From Larimichthys crocea (lineage: Eukaryota; Chordata; Actinopteri; Sciaenidae), in NCBI RefSeq assembly GCF_000972845.2, contig NC_040016.1, positions 17,088,368 to 17,152,367 on the forward strand: a stretch of DNA of 64,000 bases. The letters are read 5' to 3'. The notes below the pieces were generated by a model. It ran no database searches. It worked only from the letters and a program-made list of their open reading frames with translations, and was not told the origin of the DNA. Each line of letters starts with the position of its first letter. The stretch's first letter is position 1. Made by a program: the position numbers and the translations under genes. This document shows, one piece after another, positions 14,601 to 27,924 of the stretch.

Positions 14601-17600
14601 ACCTATGATACACAGGATTCATGATTCCAAATGAATGCCTATGTCACTTCACATCTGAATTTTAACCATAACTATTTTTTAGGTGATGATGTGGCAGTGT
14701 TGTGTTTACAGTTTGCTGCACTGCCCCCAACTGAACAAAATCAGTTTTCATTGAACAGAAATTATGTTAAATCCCAGCAGCTAATACAATAAACTAACCT
14801 TTTTGATGTTTACCTCATGAGGACCTTTTGTGGCTATGTAAATTATGACTAATATCTCTCACAAGCTAAGAATTAATTGTTATAAGTGGCTGTAAGAGAA
14901 AATATATATTCTGTTGAGTGGTATATTCTTCCTGTGAGTGCATCCAAACCAAGAATCAAGCCAATCATAGTCCAAGTGCTACACAAGTCTTTTGATATTA
15001 TACTAAAGTAAAGCATTGCAAAGTACTGCTTGCTCATCAGTCTTTACTCTCAGGTCAGTTTCCTGGTAGCAGAATGTCTATTACTTTTTAATCTTTTACT
15101 CACTGGGGACGATCTTTACAGAGAAAGAATATAGAAACAGATGAGTGGGTTAGCACATTTCCCAAGTGTATGCTTTAGTGGTTTAGATGAAGTCCATGTC
15201 AGTACCATTCATCTGGCTGCCAAGATGTTGGAACCCAGCACTGACTGATCAATTGGAGTCCCTCAAGGAATCATAGAGCCTTATAAGTGAAAGGCTACTG
15301 AAGTTATTAAACCCAGGGACAGCAATGGCAGCAGCAGAGTGGCAGAAAAAGACTTATACACAGACTAAAAGCCTTCTGCAAAGAAAGTGTTGTCTTGACA
15401 CTGTTACTCATTCTCTAGACAGTCACTGAAAATGAAATAAGGGATGTTCAGACACACCATAAGAGAGCCATTATAGTCTTTTTCTCATTTCATCACACAT
15501 GATTTTCAGGCACTTTTAGCGTACAATACTATACAGTATATACATTTTTCATCATCTCGTCTTAACATTGCATGAAGACACAGTACAATACCGTGCATTT
15601 CTCTACATTTTTGTCATGATCTACTAAGTGCCTGGTTGAAAACAGGGTGGTACATGTTTGCCATGATTGTTCATCACTGTCAGTGTATTTCCAGTCACAT
15701 TCAGATCTGGAAACATTGTCCAAATTTTAAAGTGTACGGCACACAAAGAACAAAACTAATAATTAAACCTGCAGCTTTAATTACCACTACAAGAAGAAGT
15801 GTCTTACTTTGGCTTATATGTTCTTGTTGTAATGTAACTAAGGAGAACTATTTGTCAAAGGTTTTTGCATTTAGAAATCATCTCTAGTGTCATTCTTGCT
15901 TGGAACAACAGCAGATACAAATATAAGAAAATACTGCGACCTAGCAAAGAAGGTGCCTTTGCTGTTGTTTTCTGCACTTCTGGGAATTTAATTAAAACAG
16001 ATCTGAAGATGTGGCAAAATATGTTTTTGTTAACCAGGTTATTTTTTTCTCTATAGTCATCATAGACACATTTAGACTTTTGCAATATTGCATAGCATAA
16101 GGTCAATCTTACATGGAAGATCTGTGGGACACAAAGCAATGTTACTCGTGGCCAATCGTTTCAGCTACAAATATGTTTTGGTGGAAGTATGCTTTTCCAA
16201 TCCAGGAAGCCATAGAGGCAAAATTAAGGTCCAGTTGGAAGATTGAAGAAAGACTGGAGAGAACTCCCCTGAATCAAGAACAATGGTAGTGTTGTGGATC
16301 AATAAGTGGGTATCTCATTTCTCACATGAGCATACTGTAGCATAATACACAATGATTTGTGCTTCTAATAAACTGATCAACTCTTTATCAGAATAAATCC
16401 ACAAGGTACATTAAAAATTAGAAAATATTATGTTTTTTGCTTAATATTGAAATACTCGTAGTTCAAGCTTCAATAACAAGATCAAAATCTTGAGTGCTTT
16501 GTGTTGCCAAAACATGACCTTGCAAAACGCTTTGGCTGGCATGAACAGATATTGTAGGGAACCCATGAACTGGCACTTCAGACTTTGCAGATATGTCCAG
16601 TAAAATTGTTCCTTGTTATATAAAAACATTTCTGCAGCATTACATTTCCTACAACACATATTTCCTTATACAAATTTGCTGTATATGAACATTATTTGTA
16701 GTAAACATGGCTGTCGTGGTTGTCGACTTGACTTAACCAGATGCATGTTTTAAAATAACCAGCAGTGCTCAGTGGATTTTGCAATCAACAGCGCTCCATG
16801 CCTAGCTTCACCACAACTTGTGTTAGTTTCCACAGCGGCAGACAAAAGAGAAGCCGGAGATCTTCTACTCCTGTCTCCGGTCTCTCATCTGACATGCACA
16901 CATGCTGGTTATCTGTCAAGCAGATGTCATGTCTGCTCTAAACGGCTGCCATCTCTTCTCTCCAACTGGATTCCCATGTTTTTCATCTTGAGCAGATTCC
17001 ACTGATGCCTTTCAGACCTGAGTGACAGGCACAGTGTCATGAAACATGGGGTATTGTTAAAGTAAAATGGGTGAGGGTCCCCAGTTAAACTGTACATTTA
17101 TGTAACAATGACAGAACTGGAATGATCCAAACCGCAGACCAATCTATCTTCATTAGATGGAGGAGACTGCGGTAAAGGTAGAGCAACAATCTGAAAATAA
17201 GAGCAATTGTTTGCTTTAGATATACTTATAGCTGATCATCAGAGTTGATTTTCCTCTAAATCAGACTGTCATGTAATTACATTAACAATGCTGTGAAATG
17301 AGAGGTATATTTAACCAGTTGCTCTAAATCAAACCTTGCCCTGGAAAACAATGTTATCTCGTTAGTGGCGAGGCAGCCACCGGCACTGATCCCCTGTTGA
17401 ATTGCAGGCCGTCTGAGGACACTATTAAAGGAGCATCTGACCTGTCCACCCCCTGACAGCTCAATATAAATGTTCCTCTTTTTAATAGACCATCTTGCTG
17501 AAAAATATGTCGACAAACCTTTTAAAAAAGCCATTTCAGGAGAACTCCAATGGTTCCACCCATTACATTTTATGCTTCAGTCCATTCACATAAACTTGAT

Positions 17601-20176
17601 GCTCAGCCTCGGTTGTTGTTTTTATGGTCTGATGTGGACACTCTGCATTGCACTTCATTCCTGGGGAGATGTGAGCCAGAAGGCGAAAAGTCACAGAGCG
17701 CAGGCGGAAGATGGAGGCAAGCAATTGATAGACTGCATTTTGGAAGCTTATATTTCACTTTATTCAGTCAGTATCCAGCCTTTAGTGAATAACTACCGGG
17801 CCATAGCGTAGCATTACTTTAAAAAAAAAAAAAAGAAACTACCCAAGGCTAAATGGCTGACGAGTTTCTCTCCGACTTCTTTCTCAACATTGCCTGACTA
17901 CAGATGAGCACTCATAAATGTCTCTTAGGATTTATATTATCAAACTGCATGGAAAAGAGGTTTCAGGGGACAGTTATTAAGGCAAATGTGTTATATTTAC
18001 GACTGGGGGCTGCAAATCTGTAATAGTAAGTACAGAGAATTAGCGTTTAGGAAGGACATTAAACTTTCCCGACATGTTCTCAGACATCTTGAAATAATAC
18101 TATATGCCAATTTGGAGACAGATGTCAAGCTGTTGGAAAGCCTTCACCGGTCTTAATGACAGCAGAGTGAGAACAACCAACCCTCAGAGGGAAAAAGGAA
18201 AACCATAAGATGAATTTCAATTGATCATGACAACCACATTACATGTCTTAAAGCAAGCTGTTAGAATATTGTTCTTTTGCATAGAATGTATTTATCCAAA
18301 CAAAGGTTTTTCAAAGACTGACATTGTGTGCACCCTCTTAGACCACACCAGCTCAGCAACACTCATAATGCAACAGGGGATGTAAAGAACAAGTATAATG
18401 TTGATCATGTATTTACTGTCTGCATGGTACCCAGGACAGACAATTACCACTAGATTACTTTGATACTGTAGCCTTTTGATTCTCAGGTTCTGGAGTTGAA
18501 AGGAGCATTTGTATTTCATGAATTGTAAGTTGACATTTAATCACGATGGACATCAGAGATAATGATATCCTCGGAGTAAGTCATCCTGAATATATCCTAA
18601 TATTATGTGTTCAGATCTGACTGACGTCCTATAAATGCTGTGAGACACAGCATTTGATAACTGTTAAGCAGTTCTCTGTGTATATTGAATCTGTCCCTAT
18701 GAAATAAAAATTAAATTACCCTTTCACCTCAGTAAGTCGTTGATTCACGGCTTACATTTCACTTTTTTGCTTTTTAATGTGCTCAAAAAGTTAAATTGAC
18801 ACAACTATCGATTTTTGAATACGATGATTTGAATACTGACATTCACACTTAAGGCTTCTCATGTTCAAAGGACTGATTCATAATTTATACACTATCATTT
18901 CACCTTTTGTAACTTGTAACTCAGAGCATACATAAAAAGAATTCCTTTCTCGTCTTTCTACATTTTATTTATGATTCTTCGCCTGAACTCACTATAAACT
19001 CAACAGGGGGTCTTTGCTCTTTGAAGTCTGTAATCCCCTGTGCACCGTAGGAGCTGTCCAGACATCAGGTTGTAAATATCAAAAATGTTTGATAAGATCA
19101 GATCAGTCTGTGAATCAATCACTGTAGTTAAGCATGCATCTGTAAACCCCTTACACCCTCAAACTTTCAGACAACCTGCTCAGACCATCAGTTCACACCT
19201 GCATGAAAATGCTGCATGTAGTGAACCTGATGGTGTAGATAAAATTTTTGGTGCAGGTTGCTCTGATGTAATTCTGCCCATTTCCTGATCTCTGCTTGCC
19301 ATTCTTTCTCTCCTCCATCTGACTGGCTCTGCGCTAACACGTCTAAGGCTTCTCTAAGTATGGCTGCACCTGTCGGCTTCTGTTTCCATCATGATTCCCT
19401 GCCTGCTTCTCTGAAGCAATTAAACTGGCGATGATACACTCCGTACACACGTGTGAGTGCCACTCCAGAAAACACTCAGCTAGAAACCATTTGGTGAGCA
19501 TTTAGTGAAACACAACTTAACTTAAGCATTAATATGTACTACTCTTTTAACCTGAGGTGGTTCATATAACGTAATAACATGTGAGCTCAAAAAAAGTCAG
19601 AGAATCAGAGAAGCAAATGTATAATCTGCAGTTCCACACTGGTATACACGATGCTACTATTCATGGACACATTTTTTTTAGATTTATTTGGTGGTTTGGA
19701 GCACTAATCAACCCTTTAAGTCATCACGTCAGCACAAATTGCAAAAATGCACCAATATTTTGATGAAGTACTGAATTTAAAGAAAAGATGCACAGCTACT
19801 GAGCTGATGCTATCCTATAAGTTTTCATTCAATGTATCATGTTTTCACCATTTTGTACATCTGACTGACATAAATAATGTGCTGGGCATGTGATTAATAT
19901 TAATGAGCTCAAATGGTAATAGACATGACATCCACGTATGGAAAGAAGAAAAGAAATTGCAAATGCAGTAAAAAACAAAAAAACATAACACATAACACAA
20001 CATATCTGCGTGCATGTATATATAATGGCATGACCTTTCTACTGATTTCTATATTATATGTCGATTTTGCTGTGAGCTCATTAATTTAAATTATCTGCCT
20101 ACACAATTTATGTCAGCCCAATGATCATGGTCTTTATCAGGCAACATGTGCTGATTATAGTATCAGTGATAGTCAG
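14601..20176. other. tafa2 intron, no gene seen
   Basis: Long unique-looking intron stretch. The segments 16770-17010, 17270-17810 and 18990-19330 are less AT-rich and carry open frames on one or both strands without family signals. They are candidates for conserved non-coding DNA. A poly-A run lies at 17821-17834. Confidence 0.4.
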
Positions 20177-20330
20177 GGCGCCCTGGTAGCTCATCTGGAA
20201 GAGCATCCAGCCCATTTACAAAAAGCTAAGCAGACCAGGTTTGATTCCAGGCTGCATGCTGCCCCCTCTCTTTCTACCCTCTTTCCTGTTGCTTAACTGC
20301 TGTCCAATCATATGCAAATAAAAAAATAAT
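20177..20330 (+). repeat. tRNA-derived SINE
   Basis: A tRNA-like head with an A-box-like stretch (tagctcatctggaagagc) and a B-box-like stretch (ggtttgattccaggc) about 35 bp later. It is followed by a body reading 'tgcatgctgccccctctctt' and 'ctgctgtccaatcatatg', and ends in an A-rich tail with aataataata. This is the order of an RNA polymerase III type SINE common in fish. A partial relative is at 58010-58110 and a possible inverted tail at 41035-41125. Confidence 0.75.
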
Positions 20331-22209
20331 AATAAATAGAGAACAATATGTTTGAAAGCACAACAATGGCATTATTTCTCTTTATGATACATAATTTGTA
20401 ACAAGTCATTAATTCCAAAGTTAATCTTATGTGGCAACATGGGTAGAACAGCCTATCATATGACACAGTCTGTGGAGCAGTGAATCACCATCACTAACAA
20501 ATTAATCACCTCAAAAATTCATCAACACGGCACTAAAACATTGTGACAAAGAACGCAGCTGTAACCAATTTGAAAAAGGACTGTGCCTCCTCACATTAAA
20601 CTTCAGCCAGGCATAAACCATTAATAGCAATACAATTGACTAACTTTAAAGGAGGTTGCTCTAATTACTGGGTATGGGTAAGACCCAATTACTGCCATAC
20701 TGTTAGCACTTCTCTACCAATTGCATTCATCAGTTTAATTGTTATCACCAGGTTTTCCCTCGATTTCTATCAAAATCCTAAAATCCTAATTTCTTTTAGT
20801 TTCAGAATAGCTAGAGGTAACTCATAATGTGGCGAGGGATAATGGGTTTACATTTGAGCTGTAATTAGAGAGGGAATGGAGATAGAAGACTGCTGGCGTA
20901 TCTGATTCTTACACAGTATGGGTCCTATCTGCCACAATAAAGCACAGAGACAGATTTGGCTCTGAGCTATTGACCCGGTCAGCGTCTGCTTGAAAGCACA
21001 GATCAGATGTGATTTGACCTTAATGTAAGCAGAGCATAGATACCGAGATGAAGTACAATTTTGGTTTATTACAAGTTGCATGTTGGCCATCTTAAGCTCC
21101 AGAAGCATGGCAACATTGTGGTCAATCAGACTAGTTAACAAAACAGTTCATTTGGATTAACCTGTAATTCCCAGCAAGAGATACTTCTACAAATGATGAT
21201 TTATATTAATTAAATAAAGATAAACACAGAATAAAGATAAACACAAGTCTCTAGACACTAGGTAACACTGAAATTCTGCTAGCTCTCGCAGTAAATTTAA
21301 ATGCAGCAGAGCACATATGTCACCTGCCTCCACAATCACACAATAGTGAAATTCAAATGCAATAGCTAAGTTTCAACGCATAGAGGGAGCTAGCTATGCA
21401 TATTTTTTGTTCATATTATGTAGAATTACTTGGATAAATATTTTGCACAAAACTTATGCGTTTTGTAAATTAATTCCTGCAGCCACTGAATCATCACTGT
21501 GTTTACTTTGCAGTGAAAAACTTTTGAATTTTTCCATAAAGCCGCACTAAAGCATTACGATAAAGACCGATCTGACAGGGCTGTGAGGTAAGTAAGACAA
21601 AAAAAAGATTGAAAACCACTGACTTAATCTAAAACCATGTGGAGGTAAACTGAAGGAAATGTTGGTATTATTCCCTCATTGGCTATGTACCTAGTTATGA
21701 CAAAGACCTTGATGAATTCTAAAACAGGTCTACAGGGCGACAGATAACACACACTTGGTTTTATCTTTACTGGCATAGGCATATGTAAACCTTTTCACAC
21801 ATGTTCAGGCGACGCTTATAGTCCACAGTTACCAAAATTACACGACACTGACACTTGCCACTAGATATGGAAAGTATAATTTTAGCTCATGTACAATAGG
21901 ACAAAGCAGAACGATGAAGTTGGTAAGTAAACAGTGATGTTTACAACTGAAAGAAAATGGATCAGTATCTCCTGATGTTTTCTATTTTAAATGAGAGCTT
22001 ACCTGATTAAAAAATCTATCTAATCATTAAATATATAGATATATACATATAGAAACGCTTTTTTTTACACATTTTTATTACCATAAGATAACACACACAC
22101 AGCTTGAAAAGAACAAGCTTTGGAGTGAACTTGCTCTAAGCATGGGAATAGAACTATTGACATTCCCTGAGCACATACACTGTCCCCCCTCCCCTGCTGA
22201 CTACACAAC
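20331..22209. other. tafa2 intron, no gene seen
   Basis: AT-rich sequence with a short imperfect duplication of aataaagataaacaca near 21213-21246. No exon recognised. Confidence 0.4.
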
Positions 22210-22230
22210 CACACACACACACACACACAC
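22210..22230 (+). repeat. (CA)n microsatellite
   Basis: Uninterrupted CA dinucleotides, about ten units. Confidence 0.9.
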
Positions 22231-22289
22231 TCAGAGGATACAACCAAGGCCACACGCAGCCACTCATGGCCCATCTATACAGCTGCCAT

Positions 22290-22620
22290 TCAGATGCGTA
22301 TAGCAGAGGACGTTTGATGGTTTTCTAATCTCGGTGGCTGCCACCGGGAGATGGGGCGAGCTGACCCCTGTCATCCCCACAGTGCATCTCAAACAGCCCC
22401 ACATCTCCATCTCAATCTCCCTCTACTCGCTATCTCCGTCCACCATTGTGTCGTCCACCTGCTCTCCAAATGTCAGGACGAATGCTCGGCAGCCGCATCC
22501 CCGCACATCCCCAGGGTGGGTGTGACCTGTTCAGCTGCCGCTTGGTATAATGTCATGCTACCCCTGGGCAAGGGTTCCACACTGACCTGCTGTGTGGAGA
22601 GTGCAGTAGGCTGATGTATG
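22290..22620. other. GC-rich island inside the tafa2 intron
   Basis: About 330 bp distinctly richer in G and C than its surroundings, with overlapping plus-strand open frames of 63 and 87 codons. A possible acceptor (tcatccccacag) and a gtgggt-like donor near 22517 could frame a segment of about 135 bp, but the translation is Ser/Pro-rich with no family signal. It could be an unannotated exon, a regulatory element or chance. Confidence 0.3.
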
Positions 22621-22653
22621 CTACCACACAGCAGAAATTGAGATATATACAGT

Positions 22654-22691
22654 ATATATATATATATATACATATCTATCTATACATCTAT

Positions 22692-22722
<31 letters not shown>
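22654..22722 (+). repeat. compound (TA)n-(GT)n microsatellite
   Basis: A TA run at about 22654-22671 and a GT run at 22693-22722 (about fifteen units), separated by a short TATC-like stretch. Confidence 0.9.
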
Positions 22723-22724
<2 letters not shown>

Positions 22725-23224
22725 CTCCTGATGAGAAATAATGAGGTAGAAAATGCGCACTGTGTGGGTCGAGTTGATTGGGATCAAAATCTTCTCCAAA
22801 AATGTTTTCGAGTTTGAATTTATTTTCCTTAATTTGTGTCTGTGAACTAACAAATGAGGCACTAAAGAAAAAACTAAAACCACTGGCTTATTTGACAAAT
22901 TATCTGATGTTTCTTTTATTGCTCACTTTTGGCCTTTCTTCCTCTCGCAGTAACTTTATTTCCTGAGTTTCTTATGTTGGTACTACTTGAGCTATTGTGT
23001 CAGTTGGAAGAAAAAATGCAAAAAAGCCTTTTTCCTCTTTACCCTTTTATTTGATAAAATAATTCAAATGTCTATTATTTTTTGACTAGACTTAGATCAA
23101 GTTTAGATCTTAATCTAGTATAGAGGGTTTTCATCAATCCGGCAGTCGCCTTATTGGAGGTACTCGGAGGGTAAACAAAGCACATGCACTGAAGTAAGTA
23201 AAGTGCCTAAAGATACCGCAGTTT

Positions 23225-23515
23225 CTGTCAACCTGTGTCACTCGTGTCTCTTCTTTTGTGTATTCAGTCTCTGAGTTTCTTGGTTTCCCTCGTCAGGGTG
23301 TCAGTGTATGTGTTTTACAAGTTCAGTGTCCGTTTATCAGTCCTTTCTTCCATCTTTGTGTGTGTCCCTAAATTCCTGCTAGCCTTGCTAAGTCGTTGAT
23401 TTTTATTTTTTATATTATTCTGTTAGACTTCTGGTTTATCTTGGATTTTTGGATTTGGATCAGAACTACATTACTGTGTGTTGCAGTGGCAACTCATTGT
23501 TGAATAATCATTATT
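23225..23515 (+). repeat. dispersed repeat family R5 (copy 1)
   Basis: A T- and CT-rich tract with 'gtcactcgtgtctcttctt', 'ttggtttccctcgtcagggt' and repeated 'gtgtc' words. It resembles the copy at 63000-63292 in composition and word order. It looks like the 3' part of a fish retroelement or helitron-like repeat; class not resolved. Confidence 0.35.
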
Positions 23516-23516
23516 A

Positions 23517-23700
23517 CAACCTTGATTCCAAAAGAGTTTGGAGGTCGTGTAGAACAAATTAAAAAAAAAAGAATGCAAGGATTTACAAAGCCTTTTTGAC
23601 CTGTTCAATTTAATACAGTACAAAGAGATTTAATGTTCAAACTTTGTAAAGGTGTCACAACTTTTTTTACATTCTTCATAATCACTAAATTTGATTATTT
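23517..23700 (+). repeat. diverged interspersed repeat fragment
   Basis: The order 'accttgattccaaaagagtt', 'gaatgcaaggatttacaaag', cctttttgacctgttcaatt and 'atttaatgttcaaactttgt' matches a frequent fish repeat beginning 'ccaattccaaaaaagttggg' as I recall it. It is truncated on the right. Confidence 0.55.
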
Positions 23701-25779
23701 CTACTTTGTTGGTCTGAAAAGTGATTTAACAGCATAAATTATTGAATTATCCATATAATATAATGTATATTTTGTAATGTATTGTAATGTAATTTGGAAT
23801 AATGAGCTCATGTCATGAGAAACAGGACTGTGTGCAGCAGCTTAAATGTTTCTTCACTCCAAAACTCTGTTTTGGATTATTAAATATTGTGTTAACACAC
23901 ATTTTGAACAATCACATCATTTTGTTAGAAACAAAAATACCAACACACTGACAAGACATCATGACTATGACCAGCAGATCAAGGCGCTTTGTGGACAGTG
24001 AACTGATCTAATTAGTGCTGATATGTAAATGGAAACATTCAGTATAAATAAACACACACATTTAGCCTTATTTTTCACTTGTTTGGAAAACTGGCGAGTA
24101 AAAAGTAAAGAGGCTAACATGCAGTATAAAAATAAACTTATATTTTCAGCCATCCAGTCATTTCCCTATTAATATTTCTTTACTGACACCATGAACAAAA
24201 AAATAATGATTTTCATTGTTTAAAACACAGTGGCTAAATCTACCCCGAAGCTATTCGAAGCTGGACTGTCACAAATTATATTATTTAGAATTTCTAAAAT
24301 AGTTTAAGCCTACACTAAAAAAATAAAATAAAGAGCCCCTGCCTGGTCCTCATCAAAACCCATCGAGCATAAGAAGCTCTTCAGAGCCCTTTTCCCTGCA
24401 GGCTGGCACAGAAGAACAATTCTAATTTATCGAGTAAGCATATATAAATAAAAAAAATTTGACTGGGACAATGAGGAGAAAAAAAAGAGTTAACATCAGG
24501 CAAAAAAGTATATGTTGAGTTTGCCATTAATTTGGGCTCTGGAGAATCAGTTTGTTTCTAATATGAAATACTGAAAATTGAAGGGGGGGGGGGGTTAAAG
24601 TAAATTTGCATAGAATACAAAAAAAAATCCCCTGAAGCATAAAAATCAGCTCAAGAATGAGCCATTAGTGTGCGTCACACAGTTTTTAGAAAGTCTCTAC
24701 CATAAGCAAATATGGAAATATTCCACTGAATTCAAATGAGAGCCAGTGCACTGTTTCATCTTATTAATAAGGCAGCTTGGCCCCTTGTGTGCGTGTGAAT
24801 ATAGAATAGGACCTTGATTTAAACCCAGCGTAAACCTGAGCTCCAAAGTCATTTTGATTCCAATTTGCCGAGATATCCATGAGCCATGTGGCTTAATGCC
24901 TTATATTTAAAAATGTAACCAAGTTTACGACCTGTAAACAGTGCTGCTTAGAGCGTTCTTCATCTCAAGAAGAAGGAGCTGCCGCCATGTTGCATCAGTT
25001 GCAGCCTCTGTCGGAAATGCCTGGTTTCCTCTCTACCACATTTCAGTATTTGCCCTCATAGACATTGACCAACGAACCACAGAGAGCTTGATTACTGCTT
25101 TTTAAATAAGCTGAGTAATAAAGCTGCAATTTGACCCCATTCACATCATCAGTCTAAATCTTATCGATGGTACCACTAAAACAAATTGTATAGCCAAAAG
25201 GTACTTGTTATCATACTCGCTCTCCTCAGAACACTCTCCTCTGCCCTTCCTCATCTTGTCCACTCTTTCATGACTAGCTAATGAATGCAGATGGTGCTCT
25301 AGGGGATGCAGTGGTCTTATTACAGGGGTCTGTGTAGGCGCTGTAAGCTCAGTGTGCTCTAGTCAGGCTATGGTGAAAGGTTCAATTGCTTTGGCAAAGC
25401 CCCCACCTCAATAAACAGAGGGGCTAAAGAGGTTTGTTTATTGGGCCCACCTTGACTTGACCTCCGTAGCTCAGGGACAGACTGCGTGATTACCAAAGTG
25501 TCAGTGGAGCCTGCGGAGAACACAGCAAGACTACTTGTGTTGGCTCTCTCTCTCTCCCTCCTAATAAATCACAGAATAAGAGCACAAACCACAAGCGGGA
25601 CAAATGCAAAACCAAAGAGACAGCGATGTAAGCCCGGAGATTAAATGCTTTATCCAACATGTTTGCAGTCAAACAAGTGGGATTTACTGCTCGACTGCCA
25701 GTCTACAGTCCTCAAATACATTCAGAAAATATTGATATTGATCAATGATGTGGAGAAAATGTGGACACCTGAACATTAC
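23701..25779. other. tafa2 intron, no gene seen; possible conserved element 24640-24960
   Basis: Contains a run of 12 G at 24583-24594. The 24640-24960 segment is repeat-free with mixed composition and may be conserved non-coding DNA. A 24-codon frame with a strong start context (gccgccatg at 24981-24989) has no support as a gene. Confidence 0.35.
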
Positions 25780-26000
25780 ACATGTGGTGTGATTGTTGAT
25801 ATCATTATATGCTGCTTTGACACTCTCAAGGCTTTCCATAAGATTTTTGGAGGCAGCTGCAGGGATTTTCTCAGATTCAGCCACAACAGCATTAAAGTAG
25901 CCGGACCCTGATGCTGGACTGGCTTGCAGTTCCAGCTCATCTCAAAGGTGTTGAATTGGGTTAAGGTCAAGGCTCTTTATAGGCCAAGCTCTTCTGCACT
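25780..26000 (+). repeat. diverged interspersed repeat fragment
   Basis: Contains ctctcaaggctttccataag and later 'tcatctcaaaggtgttgaat' with 'tgggttaaggtcaaggctct'. These blocks, in this order, are typical of a dispersed fish DNA repeat as I recall it. Open frames on both strands here are repeat shadows. Confidence 0.5.
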
Positions 26001-27924
26001 TACTTACTGTGAACTAATGCATCATAGGATTTATCTAGCATCTAACTAACCTTTAATATATGTGCCAACGTGAACCAATCACGGCACTGCAGATAAAACT
26101 TCATCCGGAGAAAGAAAAATATGAAAGATTTATTATGTATTCATTTGTTTATTGGGATTTTCCTACAGATGTTTGTTTCATCACCATGCACACACACCAT
26201 GCCTCATTTTTATTTGTGAGTTGCATCATGGAACAAAACAGTGCACTCAGAAATTGTCTTACTAAGCATACTCTCCCCTTTGTTTTGTTTTTTTGTTTTT
26301 TACACCTGTCACTTTTGCAGTGTTAACACATTACATACACACAATCAGGCTGTAGTACGGGCAGCTTGTAAATCCTTTTTACGCTGATGTTTTACCTCGT
26401 CATAGCAAGAAACCCACAGGTGTAATTAATAACATTAACGACGGCTCTGTTGTTGTAATGCATGCAGGTAAACATGCTCCTGTCCTTGTGGGAATTACAG
26501 TGAGGTCTCACGGTGGAGTAGTCGGGGACACCCGATGTCTTTCGACCCACTACGTGCAGAGTAAACATTCCTGCCATGACATGCCAAACTATCTGCCATG
26601 AAATTAGATGGAAACCCTTGATAGTGACTGTTGGCAGTGGTGAAACGGCACTAAGGACATATAAGAAACAAAAAGTAAATCCTCCTGAGCTTTTTAAAGT
26701 CGCAGTTTAATTGATACCTGAGCACAAGTCAAGGCTAATCAATTTTTAAAAAATGGAACAATAACATATTACACTCATAACACTTCAAAATAACTGGCTT
26801 CAATGTCTCTCTACAAGTAACTCTCGAATTAAGCAACTTAACAGGGGAAATTGTGCTGTGATAGCGTTTTCCTTTTCTGTCTTCTTGGTTTGAAATGCAC
26901 CTAGACATTGCCATGATGTGTTTTGTTTCATATAATGTGCATCGTCTCCATTTGCAGTCTATCCTGTCATGGCCCTGGATTTCGATGCCCTATCAGAGTC
27001 TTGTGCTGCTTGTGTTTTTGTTTTCAGCTAATGTGGAGCCGTTCCCCTCCAGCGTCTTTGTGCTGTTTGTCCTCCAGTGGAATAAGGCTCATTATATCAA
27101 TGTGTAGTCACAGTATCTACCGATACACCCAGGGATCAGGCCATCTCTCCATTAAGGGAAATCTCTTTGAAAGGTCTTGTCCCCTGTCACACAAACACAT
27201 ACACTTAGAGCACTGGTATTATTTTTTTTTCCATGTCATGCTTCACTTGCATGTCTGCTAAACTGCTGAATTCCCATGTGCCCAAAACGCAACCTTAGAG
27301 TACATCTATGCCTTGCCGGTGAGCAGAGAAACAAAGAGACATCCGATAATTATATCAGTTTCTTTTTAAAAAGTCAGAGATGTGGTTACCTGGACTGTAA
27401 ATAACTGGTTGTGGCATACTGTGACTGCTTTAGCAATTTATTCAGTGAGAGAACTCGACTGTAATCCACCCTAATCAAACTACACCACAATGTGTTATGA
27501 TTTATTGATGCAGAATACATTGTATTATATATGTTATGATGCATCTTCATGTCTTTTATTGTAGTGACTTCTTGTTCAGGGTAAAAAAAAAGCTCCTATT
27601 TTTCCCAGTTTGTTTGAATAAAATTTTATCTAAAAGCAGTAAACAGAACCAGAAAGACTCCACTCACATGGCCCGTGACTAAGTGGTTGTTAGTTTAAAT
27701 CTCTTGGATTCATAAATCGGCCTTCTCTCAATGGCCATTAAAGTCTATTTCAACAGGATACTTATACAGTACAGCATAATGCCAGAGTACTGTATGTATA
27801 TGTCTTTCTTTGTTTCCTCTGAATGCCACTAATGTCTATTGAATATCTATCCTGCTGCTATATTTTCCACAGTCTGATGCTGTCTTCACTCCTGGGAGTC
27901 AAAAGCTGCCATTATTTTCCAATA
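26001..27924. other. tafa2 intron, no gene seen
   Basis: AT-rich sequence with several chance frames (26060-26326, 26923-27261). No exon signature. Confidence 0.4.

Noticed and set aside
22614..22898. open frames around 22614-22817 and 22680-22898
   Set aside because: They largely translate the TA and GT microsatellites.
24981..25061. 24-codon frame with a perfect gccgccATG start context
   Set aside because: No promoter, splice or conservation evidence, inside a large intron; a single good start context is expected by chance.
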